Positions 1-5,301 of a stretch of 6,091 nucleotides of DNA are shown piece by piece. The stretch comes from CAYVLI01 sp964452105 [NCBI: uncultured Nitrospinota bacterium] (lineage in GTDB: Bacteria; JAUXIQ01): contig CAYVLI010000114.1 in the NCBI GenBank assembly GCA_964452105.1, forward strand, positions 1 to 6,091, given 5' to 3'. The translations under genes were made by a program, and so were the position numbers. Below the pieces are notes generated by a model. The model saw nothing but the letters and a program-made list of their open reading frames with translations, ran no database searches and was not told the DNA's origin. Numbering within the stretch: position 1 is the first letter of the stretch; each line of letters starts with the position of its first letter.

Positions 1-105
1 CAACTCAATCTGAGCAAGGAGCGCATCAGGCAGATCGAGAAGCGCGCCAAAAACATACTTCGCAAGAGGGCTGCGAGCAAGAATATGGCGGAATTGCTGA
101 ATTGA
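1..105 (+). CDS. RNA polymerase sigma-70 family sigma factor, C-terminal end (partial)
   Basis: Only the last 34 codons and the TGA stop are in the window; the gene enters from the left edge. The peptide starts QLNLSKERIRQIEKRAKN and ends MAELLN. The segment S-K-E-R-I-R-Q-I-E-K-R-A is the second helix of the helix-turn-helix in sigma region 4.2, which contacts the -35 promoter element; the E-R-x-R-Q-I-E pattern is typical of primary and RpoS/RpoH-like group sigma factors. About 16 residues follow it, rich in Lys/Arg (ILRKRAASK). Too little is present to tell RpoD, RpoS or RpoH apart, so I give no symbol. It is followed closely by a strong terminator, so it is the last gene of its transcription unit. 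It converges on the secretin gene. Confidence 0.9.
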   Translation, partial: QLNLSKERIRQIEKRAKNILRKRAASKNMAELLN

Positions 106-162
106 TGCGGTCTTTTTCTCTCATGCAGCAGGCAGAGTATCTTCGCACCGCCTGTAAAAATG

Positions 163-197
163 AAGCCCGGACTTTCAAGTCCGGGCTTTTTGTTTTA
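163..197. terminator. Bidirectional intrinsic terminator between convergent genes
   Basis: A perfect 11-bp stem (163-173 AAGCCCGGACT with 178-188 AGTCCGGGCTT) closes a TTCA tetraloop and runs into a T-rich tail (187-196 TTTTTTGTTTT-like) on the + strand. On the - strand the same stem is followed by ATTTTTAC (from the AAAAAT at 156-161). It can therefore end transcription of the sigma factor gene (stop at 105) and of the secretin gene arriving from the other side (stop at 227). Confidence 0.93.
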
Positions 198-226
198 CGC
201 AGGCCTCGGGGCCGCCTGGCGCCATG

Positions 227-2875
227 TCACTGATAAAAACGCCGGGGGCTATTTTTTAACTTTTTCATCTCATCGGCGGATATTTCCGTAATTTTGTTCT
301 CATCTACGATGGTGGGGTTGATGAATATTACCAGTTCGCTCTTGCTCTTGGCTTCGAATGAGGAGCGGAAAAGCGCTCCCAGCAGGGGTATTTTGCTCAG
401 GAAGGGAACTCCCGTGCGCCGTTTTTCCTTGCGGTCCTGAATGAGACCGGCCAGGACAAGGGTCTGCCCGTTTTTCATGGTGACTACCGTATCGGTCTCT
501 CGCGTGGTGAGGCGGGGCGCCGTGGCGCCGCCCGGCCCCTGAACGATTTCCAGCAGTTCGGTGATGCTGGGATGTATCCACATGGTTATCTTGCCGTCGG
601 GGTTCACCTGCGGCGTGACGTCGAGGACCAGCCCGACGGTTATGTTCTGCGCCGTGGCGGAGATGGTGGAAACCCCTTGAGTTACGGTGGTTTCCGTGTT
701 GAAAAAGACTTCTTCGCGGCCGACCTTGATAACCGCCTTCTGGTTGTTGAGGGTCGAGATTTTGGGATTGGAAAGGGTATGTATCTCTCCCTGAGAACTT
801 ATAGCGTCCAGAAGGAGGGTGACGCTATCATTGTCTGTTATACCCAGGCGGAAGAGGCCCGTGGGGGTAGTAGAGGGGACGCCTGTACCTATGAGTTTCT
901 GGGCGCCGAGGGTTCTGCCGCCCAGGGCACCGCTCAGGTCGCCGGCTATTTCGCCCACCAGCGTCCAGTCTATTCCCATTTGAAAATCGTCGGAAAGGTT
1001 CACTTCCACGATGCTGGCCTGAATCATCACCTGTCTCAGGAAGGATTTCTCCACCGTATCCAGGAACTCTGCCGCCCTGGCCATCTCATCCGGTGCTGCG
1101 GTAATCTGAATAACACCTGCGAACTTATTGACTATGAGCATCTTCTGACCGTCGGAGCGGGTGGTCTCTGTGGATGCCACGCCGAAGAGTATCATGTTCA
1201 ACCCTTCGGTTATGGTTCCCCAGATATCCGGGGCGTCTTCGGTGGTTATGGTGCTTATGCCGGTTGAGCTGCTTTCTCCGCTTCCGGCGCTGGTGGTGAG
1301 TCCGCCTGAGCCGCTTCGTTCGGTAGCAACATAGTTGACGGCAAAGACGCGTGTTACGTACTCTTGCGCTGCTTCGGCCGACGGGGCGCCTGGCGCGGCT
1401 TTCCCCTTAGCCGGAGCCGCGGTTTGTTTGGCTTTCAGGGTTTCCTCTTCGGCCAATTTCTTTTCTTTTTCCTTGCGGGCGAGCTTTTCTCTCTCGATGA
1501 TACCTTTCTTATCGACCCAGAGGACCGTACCTTCCTTCAGAAAATCGTAACCTTGAGTCCTGAGTATCAGGTCAAGGGCCTGATCCCAGGGTACGTCCCC
1601 CATCTTTATGTTCACTTTTCCCGATACACCCGGACCGGTGATAATATTCAGGCCGCTCACCTCCGCGAGCAGACGCAGGATATCGGATAGCTCTGCGTCC
1701 TGAAAATCCAGGGAGATTTTGTTTCCATCGTACTTTTTACTCTGCTCGGGAGCGGGGGCTTTCTGCTTTGCTTCTTCTGCGATAACCGCTCTTATACCGC
1801 CCTCGGCGGCGCTTTTTTTCGCCGTGGCCATGGCTTTGGCTTCCGGGGGCGCCTGGGTGGTTGCGGCCGCGAATGGGGGATTATCGATGTCCACCTTAAT
1901 GGTGTTCCCCTCTTGATAGACTATGTACGGGGTGGACTCTGCGAGCAGGGCCACGATACGACCCGTCGGGCGCCCTTTCTTTTCAGACTGGCTTATGCTT
2001 ACTCTCTTGAGCGCGCCCGCCGGTTTTTCCGGCTCGAGCTCCAACTCCTTTTCAACCAGGGCATCTTTAATCTCGAGCATCAATCTGAGGGGCTCTTTGA
2101 GCCTTACCACTTTATACTGCGGGTTCTTGCCCTTGAAATCCGCCTCTATGCGCGTCTGCCCTTTCAGCAGGTCGTACCTGAGATTCGTTACCTTGATGGC
2201 CGGGGGTTTATCGAGCGGTTGTGGTTCTTCAACTACTCTTGTGAACAGGCTCACTATTATTCTGTTCCCTTCGCGCCCAATTTCATAAGGTACCGTTTCG
2301 CTGAGTTCCACCTCGAGGCGGGTGATATCCTTATCTTTCAGGTAATTTGCGATTACTCGGTTTACGGGTCCCTTCTGGATTTCGAGGGGCTGGCTTAAGG
2401 CTCCCGCTCCTGCGCCGATGAAGTTTATGGTGAGTTTGGGAGGCGACTCTTGAGTGTAGGAAGTGTACTGCAGAGTGGAAGATGCGCCGATATCCAGCTT
2501 AACGCCTCCTGGGAACTCGGATACGTTTAGCTCCGTCAACCACGGCTTTTCGGGTTGGGGCGCTGCCTGCGCCTTCAGCTCAGGGGCAGCGGGTTTGTGG
2601 GCGGGTGCGGCTTCTTCTTTGACGGCCTCTGTTTGCTGCCTAACTTCTTGCCTCACCCTGGCCCTGAGCTCCTTGCGAGCTTGGACGCGGAGCTTCGCCT
2701 TCTTTCTGGCTTCGGTGATGGCCGCTTGTTTCAGCCAGGAAGCCCTCGCTCCGGATAGTCCTTTTTGCCCCTCTGTCCCGGCACAACCATAAAGGAACAG
2801 CGAGGTTACAAGAATGGATGCCGCCAGGAGCAGCCATCTGACATTTTTTTTATCGTTTGGAGATAATAAATGCAT
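227..2875 (-). CDS. pilQ: Lipoprotein secretin of a type IV pilus system, PilQ/MshL-like hybrid
   Basis: 882-aa outer-membrane secretin, the multimeric gated channel through which a type IV (or MSHA-like) pilus passes. In order: positively charged N-terminus and hydrophobic stretch 15-29, lipobox L-Y-G-C with the lipidated Cys at 31 and Ala at +2 (outer-membrane sorting expected); a very basic helical stretch about 46-84; an Ala/Pro linker about 89-110; an AMIN domain about 112-212; a second AMIN-like unit about 226-331; a low-complexity linker 335-380; an STN/N0 domain 384-455 (LDFQDAELSDILRLLAEVSG); a charged linker 459-504; an N1-type domain about 506-612 split by a Ser/Gly/Thr loop 519-546; and the secretin barrel domain about 613-857, with the family signature VPFLSKIPLLGALF at 823-836. 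AMIN domains are typical of PilQ, whereas the segment from the split N1 domain through FLRQVMIQASIVEV...FQMGIDW looks closer to MshL, so the symbol is provisional. No pilMNOP genes precede it. The ATG at 2875 is the only sensible start before the signal peptide. Confidence 0.9.
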   Translation of the reverse strand: MHLLSPNDKKNVRWLLLAASILVTSLFLYGCAGTEGQKGLSGARASWLKQAAITEARKKAKLRVQARKELRARVRQEVRQQTEAVKEEAAPAHKPAAPELKAQAAPQPEKPWLTELNVSEFPGGVKLDIGASSTLQYTSYTQESPPKLTINFIGAGAGALSQPLEIQKGPVNRVIANYLKDKDITRLEVELSETVPYEIGREGNRIIVSLFTRVVEEPQPLDKPPAIKVTNLRYDLLKGQTRIEADFKGKNPQYKVVRLKEPLRLMLEIKDALVEKELELEPEKPAGALKRVSISQSEKKGRPTGRIVALLAESTPYIVYQEGNTIKVDIDNPPFAAATTQAPPEAKAMATAKKSAAEGGIRAVIAEEAKQKAPAPEQSKKYDGNKISLDFQDAELSDILRLLAEVSGLNIITGPGVSGKVNIKMGDVPWDQALDLILRTQGYDFLKEGTVLWVDKKGIIEREKLARKEKEKKLAEEETLKAKQTAAPAKGKAAPGAPSAEAAQEYVTRVFAVNYVATERSGSGGLTTSAGSGESSSTGISTITTEDAPDIWGTITEGLNMILFGVASTETTRSDGQKMLIVNKFAGVIQITAAPDEMARAAEFLDTVEKSFLRQVMIQASIVEVNLSDDFQMGIDWTLVGEIAGDLSGALGGRTLGAQKLIGTGVPSTTPTGLFRLGITDNDSVTLLLDAISSQGEIHTLSNPKISTLNNQKAVIKVGREEVFFNTETTVTQGVSTISATAQNITVGLVLDVTPQVNPDGKITMWIHPSITELLEIVQGPGGATAPRLTTRETDTVVTMKNGQTLVLAGLIQDRKEKRRTGVPFLSKIPLLGALFRSSFEAKSKSELVIFINPTIVDENKITEISADEMKKLKNSPRRFYQ

Positions 2876-2888
2876 TTTTTGTTTTATT

Positions 2889-2895
2889 CTCCCTC
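2889..2895 (-). promoter_or_regulatory. Ribosome binding site of the secretin gene, unusually distant
   Basis: On the - strand GAGGGAG is the only Shine-Dalgarno-like motif near the ATG at 2875, but 13 bases of A-rich sequence (AATAAAACAAAAA) separate them, longer than the usual 5-9. No alternative in-frame ATG, GTG or TTG lies in the first 15 codons. The spacing therefore suggests modest or A-rich-leader-assisted initiation rather than a misplaced start. Confidence 0.6.
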
Positions 2896-2955
2896 GGCTA
2901 ATTATTTATCAAGGGCTTGTAGGTATTAATTCGTAACCGCATATGTCAGAATAAC

Positions 2956-2991
2956 CTTAAATTAAAACGATAAACTACCATCAAATTTAAG
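2956..2991. repeat. 8-bp inverted repeat in the secretin upstream region
   Basis: CTTAAATT (2956-2963) and AATTTAAG (2984-2991) are perfect inverted copies with a 20-base spacer, centres 28 bp apart, about 85-115 bp before the secretin start codon. The spacing could suit a dimeric regulator, but in DNA this AT-rich an 8-bp match can arise by chance. Confidence 0.3.
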
Positions 2992-3293
2992 TTAACACAA
3001 TTTTAATTTTTACACAATATTTTTTTCGTTATTTTTTAATTAAAACTGAACCCTTTTTTTGCTAAAACTTTTTTTAATAAAGATTTTTTTCGCTGCAAGA
3101 CTCGTTTTTCAGAAAAGTATCTGAGGAAAAATTATTGTACTCAAAGTTGAAAGCTCATTTGAATGGAGTTGCGGTGAAGGCATGGTGAACAGGACCTCAC
3201 CTCTTACTTCGAGAAGCCTTTTTAGAGGTACTCTATTTTAGTTTTCGGCATCTTGCCGGGAGGTTATAATTTTGCAGACCAAACGCATAATTT

Positions 3294-4208
3294 CTATGGC
3301 CGCAGGATTTCCAGCATATGCTTCCTCGAGGGCAGGGTGTTGAGATGCTCCATAATCATGTCACCATGTATCAGGCCCTTATCCGTAATCACTCCCGTGA
3401 TTCGTTCCAGCGGGGTACAATCAAAATAGCAGTTGATTACTTCCAGGTTCTTACGGGTTCGTTTGAGCACCTGTTGGGGGTTGGACCTATCCATCTTGGG
3501 CTGATAATTCATGGCTGTGGGAAGAAGTTTTTCGCTGCTGCACAGGGCGTAGAACGGCACTCCGAATTTGTCGGCTGCCATGGCCAGTCCACTGGTGCCT
3601 GTCTTGTTCACAAGCCCGTCGGCCGAGATGGTGTCTCCTCCAACGAGGGCCATGCTCATGTCTTCCATGAACAGAAACATGGATGCGTCGGTCAGCAGTG
3701 TGGTTTCTATGCCTGCGCCCGCAAGCACCTGGGCCAACCTGGCGCCTTCATTGAGCGGTCTGGATTCCAGGCAGTAGAATCTGAATTTCTTGCCTTGCCT
3801 GTGGGCCAGGAGGGCTGCCTCTATAACCGTGGAACTGTAGGAGATGGTTATGATGAAACTGCCTTCTTCTATGTGTGCGGCTACATGCTCTGCCACCAGG
3901 GAGACGTTCTCCTTCATGATGGTGATGAACTCTTCTATATTCCCGATGGCGATGGATATACCATCCTCCGCGGAGGTGGCTTTTTCGGCCCCCGCCAGCG
4001 AGTATGCCGCCAGATTTGCAAGTGAAGCCATGGCTGGCTTTGCCGCATATATCTCTTTTGAGGTTTTGAGTATCTGGTCGGCCAGTTCACCGGCGGTCGC
4101 AAAGGAGTCGGACCTTATGGCTTTTTTAAGTATCTCTGCCGCTTTGATGGTAACCTCTATGGCGCCTGAAGTGTCGTCCGCCCTTATCTCGTCGATTATG
4201 GCTTTCAC
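3294..4208 (-). CDS. eIF-2B alpha/beta/delta family protein (ribose-1,5-bisphosphate isomerase-like, likely altered active site)
   Basis: 304 aa, the usual length for archaeal-type IF-2B/R15P isomerase homologues. The N-terminal half is helical (to about residue 110). The C-terminal Rossmann-like half carries the family motifs: E148-S-R-P (substrate loop ExRP), GGDTISADG at 190-198 with Asp192 at the conserved acidic position, NKTGT at 201-205, PFYAL 218-222, and FDCTPLERIT 262-271. In MtnA and R15P isomerase a catalytic Cys sits in a T-H-C motif; here the aligned segment is T-I-S-Y-S (121-125), so Cys is Ser123 and His is Ile122. That resembles the eIF2B regulatory subunits (T-H-A-Y-S) more than the isomerases. 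Activity as a sugar-phosphate isomerase is thus doubtful, and a ligand-binding or regulatory role is possible. The start is GTG at 4208, fixed by GGAGGT 8 bases upstream. It is divergent from the CinA-like gene and has its own promoter. Confidence 0.87.
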   Translation of the reverse strand: MKAIIDEIRADDTSGAIEVTIKAAEILKKAIRSDSFATAGELADQILKTSKEIYAAKPAMASLANLAAYSLAGAEKATSAEDGISIAIGNIEEFITIMKENVSLVAEHVAAHIEEGSFIITISYSSTVIEAALLAHRQGKKFRFYCLESRPLNEGARLAQVLAGAGIETTLLTDASMFLFMEDMSMALVGGDTISADGLVNKTGTSGLAMAADKFGVPFYALCSSEKLLPTAMNYQPKMDRSNPQQVLKRTRKNLEVINCYFDCTPLERITGVITDKGLIHGDMIMEHLNTLPSRKHMLEILRP

Positions 4209-4216
4209 TCTATTTC

Positions 4217-4222
4217 ACCTCC
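4217..4222 (-). promoter_or_regulatory. Ribosome binding site fixing the GTG start of the IF-2B-like gene
   Basis: A perfect GGAGGT on the - strand lies 8 bases before the GTG at 4208-4206. No ATG competes nearby in frame, so this site decides the non-ATG start. Confidence 0.85.
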
Positions 4223-4239
4223 GAGTATATCGAGTATAT
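4222..4239. repeat. Two tandem copies of a 9-bp unit in the IF-2B-like leader
   Basis: CGAGTATAT occurs twice head to tail (4222-4230 and 4231-4239, + strand). On the gene's own strand this is ATATACTCG repeated, ending at the first G of the GGAGGT ribosome binding site. It lies in the predicted 5' untranslated leader. It may be a slippage duplication or a binding site for a regulator close to the ribosome binding site. Confidence 0.7.
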
Positions 4240-4269
4240 GATGAACGCTGCCGGATATTTACTTCATAG

Positions 4270-4299
4270 ATTATAACCCATATTCCATAAGAAGAGCAA
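4270..4299 (-). promoter_or_regulatory. Sigma-70 promoter of the IF-2B-like gene
   Basis: On the - strand a perfect -10 TATAAT (plus coordinates 4270-4275) has TTGCTC (4294-4299; 3 of 6 to TTGACA) 18 bp upstream. Transcription would begin near 4263, giving a leader of about 55 bases that includes the 9-bp tandem repeat. Confidence 0.65.
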
Positions 4300-4320
4300 A
4301 GTTCCCTGTGGGCGGTTTCG

Positions 4321-4349
4321 TTGACAGAAAAGGGCAAATGTGAAATAAT
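4321..4349 (+). promoter_or_regulatory. Near-consensus sigma-70 promoter of the CinA-like gene
   Basis: Perfect -35 TTGACA (4321-4326), exactly 17 bp spacer, and -10 AATAAT (4344-4349, 5 of 6) with an extended -10 TG at 4341-4342. The start would be near 4356, about 38 bases before the GTG start codon. It lies back to back with the promoter of the divergent gene, with 21 bp between the two -35 elements. Confidence 0.8.
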
Positions 4350-4383
4350 TCGTTGCCGGTCTTCGCAAACAGCCTTGATGAAT

Positions 4384-4389
4384 GGAGGT
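4384..4389 (+). promoter_or_regulatory. Ribosome binding site deciding the CinA-like start
   Basis: GGAGGT lies just upstream of GTG at 4394 (5 bases from GGAGG to GTG). It overlaps the alternative ATG at 4382, which itself has no Shine-Dalgarno motif before it. This favours the GTG. Confidence 0.7.
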
Positions 4390-4393
4390 TGTC

Positions 4394-5182
4394 GTGGAGG
4401 GCATAGAGATAGTAGCCGTGGGCAGAGAGATACTGCTGGGCGCCACCAGGGACAGCAACTCCTTCTGGCTGGCCGGGCAGATTTCGGGCATGGGCGGCAG
4501 AATCTCAAGGTTCACGGCGGTGGATGACGACGTGGATGACATAGCCCGCTCCATCAGGGAGGCACTGGGGAGAGGCGCTGAATGCATAATCACCACGGGT
4601 GGATTGGGGCCTACCTTCGATGATCTCACCCTGAAGGGGATCGCGAGAGCTACCCGGCGCAGGCTGGTGCTCAATCAGGATGCGCTCTCTTTCGTAAGGC
4701 GCAGGTACAGGTATTTTTACCGTCAGGGCTACGTGGATGCGGCGGAGATCAACCCGGCCCGGGAAAAGATGGCCTGGCTGCCCAGGGGGGCAGAGATGCT
4801 CGGGAATCCTGTGGGCTCGGCGCCGGGAGTATTGTTGCGACAGGGACCCAGGATGATAATCTGCCTGCCTGGAGTGCCCGCCGAGATGAAGGGCATCTTT
4901 GAGGGCTCGGTGAAGAAAATTCTTCGCAAGCTCTTGAAGGGGTCGCATAGATGGCAGGGGCGCATCAGGAGCGGCGTCGGCGATGAGTCTGAGATGGCCG
5001 GGGCTATCGAGAGCCTGGTGAAGAAACATAAAGGTGTTCACATCAAGTCGCATCCGGAGACCTTCGGCAGGGAAACTTCCCTGGAAATAGAAATAACGGT
5101 CGAGGGAGAAACGGGAAGCGAGGCCCGTAGGATAGGAGAGAGGGTAGAGAGAGAACTCAGGAAATTGCTGGAAATAAATTGA
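4394..5182 (+). CDS. CinA N-terminal domain protein (COG1058, MoaB/Mog-like), no amidase domain
   Basis: 262 aa from the GTG at 4394; an ATG at 4382 would add four residues (MEVV). The GTG is preferred because GGAGGT sits correctly before it and because the IVAVG strand then begins about five residues in, as in CinA proteins. The N-terminal MoCF-type domain shows GREILLG (10-16), TTGGLGPTFDDLT (67-79, the nucleotide/phosphate-binding signature), NPVGSAPG (138-145) and LPGVPAEM (158-165). The C-terminal part (GVGDESEM, KSHPETFG, LEIEITVEG) matches the small KH-like domain of CinA. Full CinA is about 410 aa and ends in a nicotinamide-nucleotide amidase; that domain is absent. COG1058 domains are known to hydrolyse ADP-ribose to AMP and ribose-5-phosphate, a plausible activity here. 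It may alternatively have another nucleotide substrate. It is led by a strong promoter, and 119 bases separate it from the next gene. Confidence 0.88.
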   Translation: MEGIEIVAVGREILLGATRDSNSFWLAGQISGMGGRISRFTAVDDDVDDIARSIREALGRGAECIITTGGLGPTFDDLTLKGIARATRRRLVLNQDALSFVRRRYRYFYRQGYVDAAEINPAREKMAWLPRGAEMLGNPVGSAPGVLLRQGPRMIICLPGVPAEMKGIFEGSVKKILRKLLKGSHRWQGRIRSGVGDESEMAGAIESLVKKHKGVHIKSHPETFGRETSLEIEITVEGETGSEARRIGERVERELRKLLEIN

Positions 5183-5185
5183 GCT

Positions 5186-5215
5186 TTGTTCATTGTGCGG
5201 GATAAAAGATATAAA
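5186..5215 (+). promoter_or_regulatory. Possible weak promoter before the acyl-CoA dehydrogenase gene
   Basis: TTGTTC (5186-5191, 3 of 6) and TATAAA (5210-5215, 5 of 6) are 18 bp apart in the 119-base gap after the CinA-like gene. Together with the lack of a clear terminator there, this leaves open both independent transcription and read-through. Confidence 0.3.
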
Positions 5216-5301
5216 TAATTAAGGCTCGACCGCCTCCTATCGTGTTGGGTGGGATTTTCGGTATAAATCAAAAACCTGAAAAAGGGATAAGGGAGGAGCA
5301 G

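Larger units (their letters stand above)
2876..3293. other. Gene-free AT-rich region upstream of the secretin gene
   Basis: This 418-base stretch holds no supportable gene. Its core is extremely AT-rich: I count 39 G/C in the 180 bases 2941-3120. It carries repeated T-runs on the + strand (A-tracts on the secretin strand) at 3020-3026, 3032-3037, 3054-3060, 3069-3075, 3084-3090 and 3105-3109. It must contain the secretin promoter, but no -35/-10 pair, sigma-54 -24/-12 site or c-di-GMP (GEMM) riboswitch core is convincing. The 3180-3260 part has only weak short stems (for example CGGCA/TGCCG at 3246-3258). No good intrinsic terminator follows the upstream IF-2B-like gene. Confidence 0.75.

Noticed and set aside
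572-1267. 231-codon open frame on the + strand opposite the secretin gene
   Set aside because: It is antisense to a well-supported protein. Its translation is low-complexity Gly/His/Arg-rich without a family pattern, as expected from a codon-bias shadow.
1913-2398. 161-codon + strand frame opposite the AMIN region of the secretin
   Set aside because: Shadow of the real gene; no recognisable domain and no ribosome binding site.
3109-3183. 24-codon - strand mini-ORF starting MPSPQLHSNE upstream of the secretin
   Set aside because: The only Shine-Dalgarno-like motif (GAGG) is 11 bases away, and composition is uninformative. It would need conservation in relatives to be credible.
3182-3241. 19-codon + strand mini-ORF starting MVNRTSPLTS
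   Set aside because: No clear ribosome binding site, no family resemblance, and too short to support from one sequence.
3246-3258. CGGCA-TCT-TGCCG hairpin downstream of the IF-2B-like gene as its terminator
   Set aside because: The stem is only 5 bp, and on the gene's strand it is followed by A-rich rather than T-rich sequence.
2876-3293. c-di-GMP (GEMM) riboswitch or sigma-54 promoter before the secretin, as seen for some pilus genes
   Set aside because: I looked for the conserved GEMM core on both strands and for TGGC-N8-TTGC type -24/-12 elements and found neither.
3318-4025. 235-codon + strand frame opposite the IF-2B-like gene
   Set aside because: Antisense to conserved family motifs on the other strand; no promoter or ribosome binding site of its own.
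5230-5258. Possible terminator or attenuator between the CinA-like and acyl-CoA dehydrogenase genes
   Set aside because: The best stem (5230-5235 with 5247-5252) is 6 bp with two G-U pairs and an 11-base loop, followed only by GATTTTC; too weak to call.
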